A stretch of DNA of 64,000 bases from Pandoraea nosoerga (GCF_902459585.1 NZ_CABPSC010000001.1:62001-126000); one strand, 5' to 3'. Shown: positions 33,834 through 42,345, numbered from the stretch's first letter. Numbers and translations are program-made. Notes: a model not told the origin generated them from the letters alone.

Positions 33834-34421
33834 GTGGAAATCGACTTCGGAAAATTGACGCCCTACGAACGCTACAAGCTGATGAGCAGCCTGATCGTGC
33901 CGCGGCCGATTGCGCTGATCACGACGCTGAGCGCCGGCGGCACCGTCAACGCCGCGCCGTTTTCGATGTTCAACATGCTGGGCGAGGACCCGCCAATCGT
34001 CATGGTGAGCATCAATCGGCATGATGACGGCGCGCTCAAGGACACGGCCGTCAATATCGATCGCGACGGTGTTTTCGTCGTACACCTGTGCGACGAGGCG
34101 ATGGCCCTGAAGATGCATCGCTGCGGCGAGCGACTACCGTCGGACGTGAGCGAGCTGGCGGAGGTCGGGTTGACGACGACGCCGAGCGCGGACGTTGCGC
34201 CGCCGCGCATCGCCGAGGCGCCGGTGGCGTTCGAATGTACGGTGTGGGAGACGTTGCGCTCGGACAGCCGGCGGATTTTCATAGGGCGCGTGCTGCGCCT
34301 GCATGCCCGCGACGGGCTGGTCGATCGCAAGACGTGCCGGATTCGGCTCGACGACTACGCGCCCGTCGGGCGGCTCGGCGGAGGCTTCTACACGAAGACG
34401 CGGGACCGCTTCACCCTGTGA
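33834..34421 (+). CDS. Flavin reductase-like FMN-binding domain protein
   Basis: 195-residue protein of the flavin reductase-like/FMN-binding split-barrel family: PRPIALITTLSAGGTVNAAPFSMFNMLGEDPPIVMVSI is the FMN-binding motif. Members such as the DIM6/NTAB group supply reduced FMN to monooxygenases or act as oxidoreductases. I use the GTG at 33834, since no ATG starts the conserved region. It lies immediately after the terminator of the hydantoin operon and has no obvious partner oxygenase next to it. Confidence 0.85.
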   Translation: MEIDFGKLTPYERYKLMSSLIVPRPIALITTLSAGGTVNAAPFSMFNMLGEDPPIVMVSINRHDDGALKDTAVNIDRDGVFVVHLCDEAMALKMHRCGERLPSDVSELAEVGLTTTPSADVAPPRIAEAPVAFECTVWETLRSDSRRIFIGRVLRLHARDGLVDRKTCRIRLDDYAPVGRLGGGFYTKTRDRFTL

Positions 34422-34447
34422 ATCGCGATGCCGGTTCGACGCCATCC

Positions 34448-35161
34448 TCACCAGGGCACCGTCCGTCCGAGATAGTCGAGATATTCGAGGCCGGGTCTTC
34501 CCCGCTTGGCCAGCAGCACATCGACCACGTTGGGAATACTCTCTTCGATGCTCAGCCGCCCCTGCGGGCCGCCCAGCGCGGTCCGCACCCAGCCGGGCGC
34601 CATGGCGACCATGGCGCGCGGTGTATCGGTCTCGCGCGCCGCGAAGCTGCGCATGAACTGATTCAACGCCGCTTTGGTGCCCCGATACAGTTCTCTCTGG
34701 CCTGTCTCGTTGTTCGCAATGCTGCCCTGCCCGGAGGACATGACGCCGATGAGCCCGTCCGGCAGCACATGCTTCGCCAGACGCTCGATCACGCGCATCG
34801 GACTCAGGGCGTTCGTGACCATCAGTTCGACGAAATCCGACGTCGAGACTTCACCGATGGTCTGTGTCGGATCGGGGTTGGTCGTGCCGGCATTGACGAA
34901 CAGGATGTCGAAAACGCGGTCCGTCAGCCGGCCGGCGAGCGCCTCCAGTTGCCCGGACATCGTGATGTCGAGCACCTCGATCTCGACGCGGCCCGGGTAT
35001 TCCCCGGCCAGCGCATGCAGGGGTGTCGCGGGCTTGTGGCGGCGTACCGTGCCGACGACGTGCCAGCCCCGCCTCAGAAACTCCTCTGCCATCGCGTGGC
35101 CCAGCCCGCGCGAAGCGCCGATCAGCAAGATGGTGGGCACGCGGCCCGCGTTCGGTGTCAT
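34448..35161 (-). CDS. Short-chain dehydrogenase/reductase
   Basis: 237-residue classical SDR. The cofactor motif GASRGLG is at 15-21, VNAG at about 89-92, and the catalytic residues are S142/S143 with Y159 and K163 (YRGTK). The ATG at 35161 is preceded by GGGAG; a further upstream start adds 11 residues. It is divergent from a LysR gene, with a CAATC-ATC-GATTG palindrome in the shared promoter. Substrate unknown; SER-like carbonyl reductase function is expected from the family. Confidence 0.9.
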   Translation of the reverse strand: MTPNAGRVPTILLIGASRGLGHAMAEEFLRRGWHVVGTVRRHKPATPLHALAGEYPGRVEIEVLDITMSGQLEALAGRLTDRVFDILFVNAGTTNPDPTQTIGEVSTSDFVELMVTNALSPMRVIERLAKHVLPDGLIGVMSSGQGSIANNETGQRELYRGTKAALNQFMRSFAARETDTPRAMVAMAPGWVRTALGGPQGRLSIEESIPNVVDVLLAKRGRPGLEYLDYLGRTVPW

Positions 35162-35234
35162 GGTGTGCTCCCGGATCATGGTTACCCCATGCATCGTAGA
35201 TACGGCCTGCCATTTGCACCAGACGCTCCACCAT

Positions 35235-35247
35235 CAATCATCGATTG
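35235..35247. promoter_or_regulatory. Palindrome in the SDR/LysR divergent promoter
   Basis: CAATC-ATC-GATTG is a perfect inverted repeat between the divergent SDR (35161) and LysR (35291) starts, 43 bp from the LysR start codon. It may be the LysR-binding site; this is inferred from position. Confidence 0.45.
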
Positions 35248-35290
35248 CATCAGACGCCATAGTCGAACGACTTGCGTCTACAATCGAGCG

Positions 35291-36241
35291 ATGCCAGACC
35301 TCGACCTGAACCTGCTCCTCGCGCTCGACGCGCTGCTCGCCGAGCGAAGCGTAACGCGCGCCGCCCGGCGCCTCGGCCTGAGCGTGTCCGCGATGAGCCG
35401 AACCCTTACGCGGCTGCGCAATGCCACCGGCGATCGACTGCTGCTGCAGGCCGGTCGGGAGTTGGTGCTCACGCCCTATGCCGAGCACCTGAGCCAACAC
35501 GTCCCGCTGTTGACCCGTGAAGTCCAAAGCGTGTTGCGCCCCCCGGATCAGTCGCTCGATCTCGAGACGCTGGCGCAACGTTTCACGATTCGGGCCAGCG
35601 AGGACTTCATCGATTTGCTGGCGTGGGCATTGATCGAGAGAATTCGACAGGCGGCGCCCCGGGTTCAGCTGCGATTTGCCCCCAAACCGGATTGGGATGC
35701 GCGGCCGCTTCGGGAAGGCGCCATCGATCTGGAGATCGGCACCGTCCAGACCGAGGCGCCCGAAATACGTACCCGAGGGCTGTTTCAGGATCGCTATGTC
35801 GGCGTATGCCGCCGCGACCATCCGATTCTGCGAGGGGTGCCGCGAGGAGCGGACATTTCGTTGGCGCGGTACGTGGAATTCGGGCATGTCGTCGCCTCTC
35901 GCACCGGACGCACGACCACGCCGCTCGATACCGCATTGGAAGCGCAAGGGCTGAGGCGAGCGGTGCCGGTCGTCGTGCCGGCCTATACCAATGCCATGCG
36001 AATCGTCCGGCATACGGACCTGCTCGCAGTCATTCCGCACTCCTGCCTCGGCAATCCCTTCACGCCCGACTACGCCGAGATCAACGGACTTGGAACCTTC
36101 GCCCTGCCGGTGCCCGTGCCCGAGTTTCAGGTGTCGGCCATCTGGCACCCGAGACTGGACAAGGACCCCGCGCAGGCATGGCTTCGTGCGCAGGTGCTCG
36201 ACCTCTGTCAAGCGGCCTACCCGCCGCAGGCGCGCGGATAG
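35291..36241 (+). CDS. LysR family transcriptional regulator
   Basis: 316-residue LysR protein with a NodD/LeuO-like head (MPDLDLNLLLALDALLAERSVTRAARRLGLSVSAMSRTLTRLRNATGDRLLLQAGRELVLTPYA) and an effector domain from about residue 90. It is divergent from the SDR gene, the usual layout for a regulator of a single target gene, and the next plus-strand gene (YddG-like) is 223 bp downstream with its own likely promoter. Confidence 0.92.
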   Translation: MPDLDLNLLLALDALLAERSVTRAARRLGLSVSAMSRTLTRLRNATGDRLLLQAGRELVLTPYAEHLSQHVPLLTREVQSVLRPPDQSLDLETLAQRFTIRASEDFIDLLAWALIERIRQAAPRVQLRFAPKPDWDARPLREGAIDLEIGTVQTEAPEIRTRGLFQDRYVGVCRRDHPILRGVPRGADISLARYVEFGHVVASRTGRTTTPLDTALEAQGLRRAVPVVVPAYTNAMRIVRHTDLLAVIPHSCLGNPFTPDYAEINGLGTFALPVPVPEFQVSAIWHPRLDKDPAQAWLRAQVLDLCQAAYPPQARG

Positions 36242-36340
36242 CCGTCCATCGCCATGGCGCCAGGACGCGCATCTGCCACACGGTCGCCGGCCGGTAAAAT
36301 ACGCCCCTTCGCGCCGGCCCTCGAGGCCCATGCCCCAGAT

Positions 36341-36370
36341 GCAAGGCAACGCAAGGCAACGCAAGGCGGC
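36341..36370. repeat. 10-bp tandem repeat upstream of the YddG-like gene
   Basis: GCAAGGCAAC twice followed by the variant GCAAGGCGGC, in the gap between the LysR and exporter genes. Confidence 0.75.
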
Positions 36371-36464
36371 GCAGCTCGGTCGCGACCGTCGGTCCCGGGC
36401 GTCACCCGCTCACGATGGCACAGGGCCTTGCAGACCTTCCCGAACCGCAAACAGGCAGTGAAGT

Positions 36465-37400
36465 ATGGATAGCAGGCACAGGAACCGCGCAACGCTCATC
36501 GGACTGGTGGCCGTGGTGCTGTGGAGTTCGATCGTCGGACTGATTCGCGGCGTAAGCGAGAGTTTCGGCGCGACCGGCGGTGCGGCGCTCATGTATACCG
36601 TGGCGTCGGTGTTCCTGCTCTTCTCCGTCGGTTTCCCGCGCCTTGCGACTTTTCCGAAACGATATCTTTACCTCGGCAGTGCGTTGTTCGTCGCCTACGA
36701 GATTTGCCTGTCGCTCTCCATCGGCTACGCGAACACCGCCCGGCAGGCCATCGAAGTCGGCATGGTGAATTACCTCTGGCCGACCTTTACCCTGGTCGCG
36801 GCGATCGTCTTCAACAAGCAGCGCGCCAACCTCTGGGTGGTGCCCGGCTTCCTGCTTTCCATGCTCGGCATCTGCCGGGTGTTGGGCGGCGAGCGAGGGT
36901 TCGATCTCGCCGGCATGGCCGCGAACGTGCTCGACAACCCGATGAGCTACGGCCTTGCCTTCGCGGGCGCGCTGATCTGGGCGGCATATTGCACGGTGAC
37001 GGCGCGTCACGCCCGGGGCAAGAACGGCGTGACGTTTTTCTTCATGCTCGTGGCCGCCGCGTTGTGGCTCAAGCTCGCGCTCACGGGCAACGGCGGCGAC
37101 ATGCGCTGGAGCGCTTCCGGCGTCGTCTTCCTGCTGCTCGCGGCCGGCGCAATGGGCTTCGGCTACGCAGCGTGGAATGTCGGCATCCTCGGCGGCAACG
37201 TGACGCTGCTCGCGGGCGCGTCCTATTTCATTCCCGTCTTCTCCGCCGCGCTGTCGGCCATTCTGTTGCACGCGCCGCTGTCCTACCCGTTCTGGCAAGG
37301 CGCGGCGATGGTGTGCGGCGGCTCGGTTCTGTGCTGGATCGCGACACGAGCGAAGCGCGTGCGGCCCGAGCCCGCCGCGGCCGTCGATACGCCCGAGTAG
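36465..37400 (+). CDS. yddG: YddG-like drug/metabolite exporter
   Basis: 311-residue DMT-superfamily inner-membrane protein with about ten hydrophobic helices in two EamA-like halves. The N-terminus (RATLIGLVAVVLWSSIVGLIRGVSE) and VNYLWPTFTLVAAIVFNKQRANLWVVPGFLLSMLGI match the YddG aromatic amino acid exporter family. It would export aromatic amino acids or paraquat-like compounds. The gene stands alone on the plus strand; the small AhpD-like gene follows convergently. Confidence 0.88.
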   Translation: MDSRHRNRATLIGLVAVVLWSSIVGLIRGVSESFGATGGAALMYTVASVFLLFSVGFPRLATFPKRYLYLGSALFVAYEICLSLSIGYANTARQAIEVGMVNYLWPTFTLVAAIVFNKQRANLWVVPGFLLSMLGICRVLGGERGFDLAGMAANVLDNPMSYGLAFAGALIWAAYCTVTARHARGKNGVTFFFMLVAAALWLKLALTGNGGDMRWSASGVVFLLLAAGAMGFGYAAWNVGILGGNVTLLAGASYFIPVFSAALSAILLHAPLSYPFWQGAAMVCGGSVLCWIATRAKRVRPEPAAAVDTPE

Positions 37401-37507
37401 GCGGGTGCCAGAGGTACGCGCTCAGGCGTCGCCCGCCCCGAGCGACATCGTGCAAAACGCGTAACGAAGCCCCAACGCAACACCGCCGAAGCGCCGCCCG
37501 TCGAGTC

Positions 37508-37963
37508 TTACGGCTCGAGTACCGCCCCAGGCGTATTGCGGAAGCTGATCGCCATGCGGTTATAGGTGTTCATCAATCCGATCGCGATCGTGAGATCCAC
37601 GACCTCGCGTTCGTCGAACACCGTGCGCACGGCTTCATACGCCTCGTCCGGCACGCCAGTGACGGCGACGAGCGTGACCGACTCGGCCCAGGCGAGCGCA
37701 GCGCGCTCACGCTCGTCGAACAGCTCGCCAGCCTCCCGCCAGGCCTGCAGGAGCGCCAGTTTTTCCACTTTCACGCCCCTCTTCAGCAGGTCGCGCGTGT
37801 GCATGTCGAGGCAATAGGCGCAATTGTTGATCTGCGACACGCGAAGATAGACCAGGTCGACGAGAACGGGCGACAGGCCGCTCTGCGCGACATACCCATA
37901 AACGCCGCCCAACGCCTTCACGCCGGCGGGCGCAATCCGGTTGTAGTCGAGACGCTTGCTCAC
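37508..37963 (-). CDS. AhpD-like carboxymuconolactone decarboxylase family protein
   Basis: 151-residue protein with the CxxC-H site of peroxidase-type AhpD relatives: C48, C51 and H55 in INNCAYCLDMHTRDL. The PF02627 fold is expected; the disulfide site suggests reduction of hydroperoxides or a redox-sensing role rather than decarboxylation. It begins at a GTG (37963) with an AGGAG site seven bases upstream. Confidence 0.88.
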   Translation of the reverse strand: MSKRLDYNRIAPAGVKALGGVYGYVAQSGLSPVLVDLVYLRVSQINNCAYCLDMHTRDLLKRGVKVEKLALLQAWREAGELFDERERAALAWAESVTLVAVTGVPDEAYEAVRTVFDEREVVDLTIAIGLMNTYNRMAISFRNTPGAVLEP

Positions 37964-38098
37964 GAAATAGCTCCTGGTGCGATGAGATTATCATGTCCCT
38001 GCATTTTCATGCGGGAAGGCAGCACGCAAAAGCACCAGGAATGAACATTTTCGATGCACCAAGAATCGCCCGCGGCGCCCGGACGCGAGCCCGGCCGC

Positions 38099-39553
38099 TC
38101 ACTCCCCGCGAACGAGGTCGAGCAGCCGTTGGCAGTCTGCGCGAAGCGTGCGCTCGTTCAGATTCGTCACACCTAGCAGCAGCCCCTGTTGCCGGGGCGC
38201 GCTCATGAACCAGGGCGAGAGGGGAACCGGACACAGCCCGAGGCGCTGCGCCCGTGATGCGATATCGACGTCCGACAGCGACTCCGGAAGCGAAGCCACC
38301 ACGGCCGTACCAGCCGTCGCCAGCACCCGGATCGCATCGGAGTCGAGTTCATGCAGGCAGCGAACGAGCGCCTCGCGCCGCGCGGCGTAGAGGCGTTTCA
38401 TCCGGCGCAGATGACGCAGATAGTGCCCGTCGTGCATGAACTCCGTTACGGCATGCTGCGCTGAGGCCGCCGGCGCGGGCGAGAGGCACGCGGCAACGTC
38501 GCCGAAGCGGTGCGCGAGGTCGGCAGGAACGACGAGAAAGCCCAGCCGCAGCGCCGGACTGATTGTCTTGCTGAAGCTGCCGATGTGCATCACTCGGCCG
38601 GCCTGGTCGATCGAGGCGAGCGCCGGCGCCGCGCGCCCCTTCAACTGCAACTCGCCGAGGTAGTCGTCCTCGATGATCCACGCGTTGCTCTGCCGCGCCC
38701 AGTCGAGCAGCGCCATTCGCCTTGCCAGCGACATCGTCATGCCGAGCGGCGCCTGCTGGCCCGGCGTCACCACCGCCACGTCCGCTGCGCGCCATGCCTC
38801 GCCTTGCCTTGCGTCCCCCGCTCTGCCCGCTTCGCGAATGCCCGCCCCGACATCGAGCCCCTCGGCGTCCACAGGCACGGGCATCACGTCCAGCCCCGCC
38901 AGTTCGAGCGCGGTGCGCGTGAGCGGAAAGCCCGGGTCTTCCATCCAGGCTCGTCCGCCCTCCAGGCGAAGCCCGCGAATCGCGAGATTGAGCGCGCCGG
39001 AGAAACCCGCGGTAACGAAGACCTGTGACGGGGTACACCGGAGTCCGCGCGCGACGCCGAGATACGCCGCAATCTCGCGGCGCAAATCCGGGTCACCGCG
39101 TGGATCGGGGTAACCCACGGGGGCGGCCGCCGCACGCCGGGCCGAGCGCGCCTGGATGCGCGCCCACAGCTTGAACGGAAAGGCGTCCTGCGACGGCACG
39201 CCCATCTGGAAGGCCAGCGGCGCCACGCCGAACTCGTGGAACAGACGGGGAAGCGGCGGCGCCTCCGGCGACCAGCGCGATATGACCGTCGGCGCCGGAC
39301 GCTCGGCAACGCGAGTGCCCGCCGCTCCCAGACCGCGCACGTACTGTTCGTCGGTCAGGCGCTCGTATGCCGAGCGCACGGTGCCTCGGGAAACGCCGAG
39401 CTGTGCGGCCAGATCCGACCACGAGGGCAGCCGCGCGCCGGCGGCGAGCTGCCCGGACTCGATCGCATCGCGGATGGAGCCATAGATCTGCGCGGACAGC
39501 GACATGCCTCTGGAGCGATCGAGGCCAATGGACAGGGGCGTCTTAGCGTCCAT
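38099..39553 (-). CDS. MocR family regulator (GntR head plus aminotransferase-like domain)
   Basis: 484-residue MocR-type regulator: a GntR winged helix in about 15-80 (SLSAQIYGSIRDAIESGQLAAGARLPSWSDLAAQLGVSRGTVRSAYERL) and a class I aminotransferase-like domain from about 110. The PLP-binding lysine is in HIGSFSKTISPALRLGF and the cofactor aspartate and tyrosine in IIEDDYLGEL. Such proteins sense PLP or amino-compound adducts. It is divergent from the HD-domain hydrolase gene, its most likely target. Confidence 0.92.
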   Translation of the reverse strand: MDAKTPLSIGLDRSRGMSLSAQIYGSIRDAIESGQLAAGARLPSWSDLAAQLGVSRGTVRSAYERLTDEQYVRGLGAAGTRVAERPAPTVISRWSPEAPPLPRLFHEFGVAPLAFQMGVPSQDAFPFKLWARIQARSARRAAAAPVGYPDPRGDPDLRREIAAYLGVARGLRCTPSQVFVTAGFSGALNLAIRGLRLEGGRAWMEDPGFPLTRTALELAGLDVMPVPVDAEGLDVGAGIREAGRAGDARQGEAWRAADVAVVTPGQQAPLGMTMSLARRMALLDWARQSNAWIIEDDYLGELQLKGRAAPALASIDQAGRVMHIGSFSKTISPALRLGFLVVPADLAHRFGDVAACLSPAPAASAQHAVTEFMHDGHYLRHLRRMKRLYAARREALVRCLHELDSDAIRVLATAGTAVVASLPESLSDVDIASRAQRLGLCPVPLSPWFMSAPRQQGLLLGVTNLNERTLRADCQRLLDLVRGE

Positions 39554-39672
39554 GGTGCATTCGGATTGTTCGATCTTGGGACTGTTCTATGGTCCGTGAG
39601 AAGCGTAGCTTTGTCCCGTGACCCAGTCAATCGACCGCGGTCGCGCCATTCCGAAAGCCCGAGAGACGAGAA

Positions 39673-40314
39673 ATGCAGACGAACGGACCGATCGACGACA
39701 TGATCCCCGACAGCCAACTGACGCGCGAGGTCACCGAGCTCGTTCGCGACACGCACAGCGAGTTGCTGTTCAGACACTCCACCCGCGTGTACCTGTGGGG
39801 CGCCATGCTCGGCCGGCAAAGGCGTCTGCCCTTCGACCCGGAGCTGCTTTATGTTGCGTCCATGTTCCATGACATTGGCCTGACCCCGCACTATCACGAC
39901 AGCCAGTTGCGCTTTGAAGTGGATGGCGCAAACGCCGCTCGCGATTTCCTGCGCAGTCACCGGGTCCCGGAGGCGGATGTGCAGAAGGTCTGGACCGCCG
40001 TGGCGCTGCATACGACGCCGGGTATTCCGGAGCACATGCACGCCGAGATCGCCCTGGTCCATGCCGGCGCCGGCATGGACGTGGCGGGGCGCGGCTTCGA
40101 ACAGTTCACCGACGCCCAGCGGGCCGCCGTGGTCGGCGCCTACCCGCGCGGCGACAATTTCGCCAGCGAGATGATCGACGCGTTCTATGAAGGCATGAAG
40201 CACCGCCCCGCGACGACGTTCGGCACGTTCAACGACGATTTCCTCGCACACAAGGACCCGGCCTTCGCCCGAATCGACGTGTGCAGCATCATTCTCCGCT
40301 CGCGCTGGGGCTGA
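39673..40314 (+). CDS. HD-domain hydrolase (cyanamide hydratase-like)
   Basis: 213-residue HD-fold metal-dependent hydrolase. The motif set H35 (LLFRHSTRVYLWG), H66-D67 (ASMFHDIGLTPHYH) and a downstream aspartate is present, followed by AVALHTTPGIPEHMHAEIALVHAGAGMDV, which resembles the fungal/bacterial cyanamide hydratase-like branch rather than nucleotide phosphohydrolases. It faces the MocR regulator with a 119-bp promoter region and is probably regulated by it. Substrate is unknown. Confidence 0.85.
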   Translation: MQTNGPIDDMIPDSQLTREVTELVRDTHSELLFRHSTRVYLWGAMLGRQRRLPFDPELLYVASMFHDIGLTPHYHDSQLRFEVDGANAARDFLRSHRVPEADVQKVWTAVALHTTPGIPEHMHAEIALVHAGAGMDVAGRGFEQFTDAQRAAVVGAYPRGDNFASEMIDAFYEGMKHRPATTFGTFNDDFLAHKDPAFARIDVCSIILRSRWG

Positions 40315-40356
40315 CGACTCCGTAGCGGCAGGCCGCAGGGCTGCCACGGACGCCAG

Positions 40357-40401
40357 CCGTGCCGTGCCGTGTCGTGCCGTGCCGCGCCGCGCCATGCCGC
40401 G
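40357..40401. repeat. 5-bp tandem repeat (CCGTG family) between convergent genes
   Basis: Nine consecutive 5-bp units in the 103-bp gap between the HD hydrolase and TetA-like genes: CCGTG three times, TCGTG, CCGTG, CCGCG twice, CCATG, CCGCG. Confidence 0.85.
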
Positions 40402-40417
40402 CGGCGCCCGCCATGCG

Positions 40418-41617
40418 CTATCGGGCCTCGCGAAGCCGCGCGCGAGCGCCGGCCTTGCGATAGCCGAGCAACAGCGGCGGCACCAGCAGGTACGCCGCCG
40501 CGCCCACCGCCCACACGATCCCCGGGTGAATCTCGCGACTGGCGGCATACACGCCGGTGACGATCAGCGGCCCTGCCACCCCGAGCAAATTCGTCACGCT
40601 CGCCAGCGTGCCCTGTAGTTCGCCCTGGCGAGACTCGTCGACCTCACGCGTGAGCATCGCCTGAAGCGCCGGCATCGCAATACCGCCGAACGCGAACAGG
40701 GGCAATAGGGCGAACGGCGCCCAGCCGGCACTCGCTATGCAGAGCAGCGCCAATCCAAGCGCATCGCAGATCACCGCGAAGACGAGCGCGCGGACTTCCC
40801 CCATGCGGGCGACCAGCGGGGCGATGACGAGCGCCTGTGCCAGCGAATGGCAAACGCCATAGCCGGCCAGCGACAGTCCCGCGATCCCGTTGCTCCAGCC
40901 AAAGCGGTCCTGCCCGTACAGAATCCACAGGGTCGCCGGCCATTGCGACACCAGCGCCACCACACCGAAGATGCCGGCAAGGGGCAACACTGCCGGCTCG
41001 CCTCCGAGCCTGCGTAGCGCCGAAAAGGCATTGAGATTCACCCTGGCGGAACGCTCGGCGGCTGGCTTGCGCGATTCAGGAAGGACGAGCCCCGCCATCA
41101 GCAGATTCAGACCGTTGAGCGCCGCCGCCAGCAGGAATGGCGCGCGCAGCCACATGTCCCCGAGAACGCCGCCGATCACCGGCCCGGCAATGAAACCGAT
41201 GCCGGCGGCCGCGCCCATCTGTCCGAAACGCGCGGCGCGTTGGCCATCGGGCGTGATGTCCGTGAGGTAGGCCGACGCCACCGCCATGTTGGCCCCCGTG
41301 ACGCCGGCGAGCATCCGGCCCACGTAAAGCCAGCCGAGATCCGGCGCGAACGCCAGCATCAGATAGTCGCCCGCCGCGCCGGCCAGCGAGACGAGCAACA
41401 CCGGGCGTCGCCCGAAGCGGTCGCTCAGCGCGCCGAGCACCGGCGCGCACAGAAACTGCATGAGCGCGTACACGGCCACCAGCGCTCCGTAGTGAAAGCT
41501 GCTGAGCGCGCCGCCGCTCACCTCTCTCAACAGGCTCGGCAGGATGGGCATGATGAGCCCGATGCCGGCCGCATCGATCAACAGGATGGCCAGCAGAACA
41601 TATAAGGGTTTCGTCAT
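40418..41617 (-). CDS. TetA-type MFS efflux pump
   Basis: 399-residue, 12-helix MFS antiporter of the TetA class A/C/G type. Landmarks match plasmid TetA closely: LLIDAAGIGLIMPILPSLLREVSGG, ALMQFLCAPVLGALSDRFGRRPVLL (motif A), RMLAGVTGANMAVASAYLTDIT, GPVIGGVLGDM, and GGIAMPALQAMLTREVDESRQGELQGTLAS. It is divergent from a TetR gene with two tetO-like palindromes in the 80-bp gap. Base composition is like its neighbours and no mobile element is near, so it looks chromosomal and resident. Tetracycline is a plausible substrate but is not shown. Confidence 0.9.
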   Translation of the reverse strand: MTKPLYVLLAILLIDAAGIGLIMPILPSLLREVSGGALSSFHYGALVAVYALMQFLCAPVLGALSDRFGRRPVLLVSLAGAAGDYLMLAFAPDLGWLYVGRMLAGVTGANMAVASAYLTDITPDGQRAARFGQMGAAAGIGFIAGPVIGGVLGDMWLRAPFLLAAALNGLNLLMAGLVLPESRKPAAERSARVNLNAFSALRRLGGEPAVLPLAGIFGVVALVSQWPATLWILYGQDRFGWSNGIAGLSLAGYGVCHSLAQALVIAPLVARMGEVRALVFAVICDALGLALLCIASAGWAPFALLPLFAFGGIAMPALQAMLTREVDESRQGELQGTLASVTNLLGVAGPLIVTGVYAASREIHPGIVWAVGAAAYLLVPPLLLGYRKAGARARLREAR

Positions 41618-41641
41618 TCGATGTCGCAGATGGCATTGGCT

Positions 41642-41660
41642 TCCCTATCATCGATAGGGA
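41642..41660. promoter_or_regulatory. tetO-like operator 1
   Basis: TCCCTATC-ATC-GATAGGGA is a perfect 19-bp palindrome matching the known tet operator pattern (TCCCTATCAGTGATAGAGA), located between the divergent TetA-type and TetR genes. Confidence 0.85.
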
Positions 41661-41677
41661 GAGGTATTATTCCACAT

Positions 41678-41696
41678 TCCCTATCAGCGATAAAGC
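41678..41696. promoter_or_regulatory. tetO-like operator 2
   Basis: TCCCTATC-AGC-GATAAAG repeats the same operator pattern 36 bp (centre to centre) from the first; its right half is degenerate. It lies immediately before the TetR start codon, as in classical tet systems that have two operators. Confidence 0.8.
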
Positions 41697-41697
41697 C

Positions 41698-42345
41698 TTG
41701 AAAGACGCTACTCCACCCAGACTGAGTCGCGACGCGGTCATGCAAGCGGCGCTGGCGCTTCTCAACGAAGCGGGCATCGACGCCTTGAGCACGCGCCGGC
41801 TGGCAGAGCGCTTGGGCGTGCAATCACCCACGCTGTACTGGCACTTCAAGAACAAAGCGGAGCTTCTCGAAGCGATGGCCGAGGCCATCATGCTGGAGCG
41901 GCACGTGCAGACGCCGCCCGGCCCCGGCGAGCGCTGGCAGGACTGGCTCGTGGCAAACGCGCACAGTTTCCGGCGCGCCCTGCTCGCGTATCGCGACGGC
42001 GCACGGCTGCACGCGGGGACGCGGCCGCGCCCCGCGCAGCTCGGGAACATCGAGGCCAAGACGCGCGTGTTGTGCGAGGCCGGCTTCACGCCGGATCAGG
42101 CGATCGGCCTGATGATCGCGATAAGCCGCTTCGTCGTGGGCTGGGTGCTCGAAGAGCAGGCCTCGAGCGCCGCGCCCGCGAATGCCGCACGGGGCGAGGA
42201 CGTCGATGCAAAGGCCTACCCGCTGCTGCGCGCCGGCTGGTCGGCGTTCGACGCGCAAGATCCGGATCAGGCGTTCGACGATCATGTCCGCCTGTTCGTT
42301 ACGGGAGCGGAGCGTCGGCTAGGCAAGGCGCCGAGCCGCAGGTGA
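41698..42345 (+). CDS. tetR: TetR-type repressor of the TetA-like pump
   Basis: 215-residue TetR proper: head LSRDAVMQAALALLNEAGIDALSTRRLAERLGVQSPTLYWHFKNKAELLEAMAEAI is very close to TetR of class A/B plasmid systems (LGVxxPTLYWHxKNKxxLL) and the C-terminal TetR_C domain follows. The start is a TTG at 41698; the first internal ATG would delete part of the conserved head. It is divergent from the pump, over the two tetO-like operators, so classical induction by drug-Mg binding is expected. Confidence 0.92.
   Translation: MKDATPPRLSRDAVMQAALALLNEAGIDALSTRRLAERLGVQSPTLYWHFKNKAELLEAMAEAIMLERHVQTPPGPGERWQDWLVANAHSFRRALLAYRDGARLHAGTRPRPAQLGNIEAKTRVLCEAGFTPDQAIGLMIAISRFVVGWVLEEQASSAAPANAARGEDVDAKAYPLLRAGWSAFDAQDPDQAFDDHVRLFVTGAERRLGKAPSRR

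Noticed and set aside
40357-40401. CCGTG-type repeat considered as a CRISPR-like array
   Set aside because: Units are only 5 bp with no spacers, so it is a simple tandem repeat.
40418-42345. TetA/TetR module as a recent mobile insertion
   Set aside because: No insertion sequence, integrase, direct repeats or composition shift seen around it.
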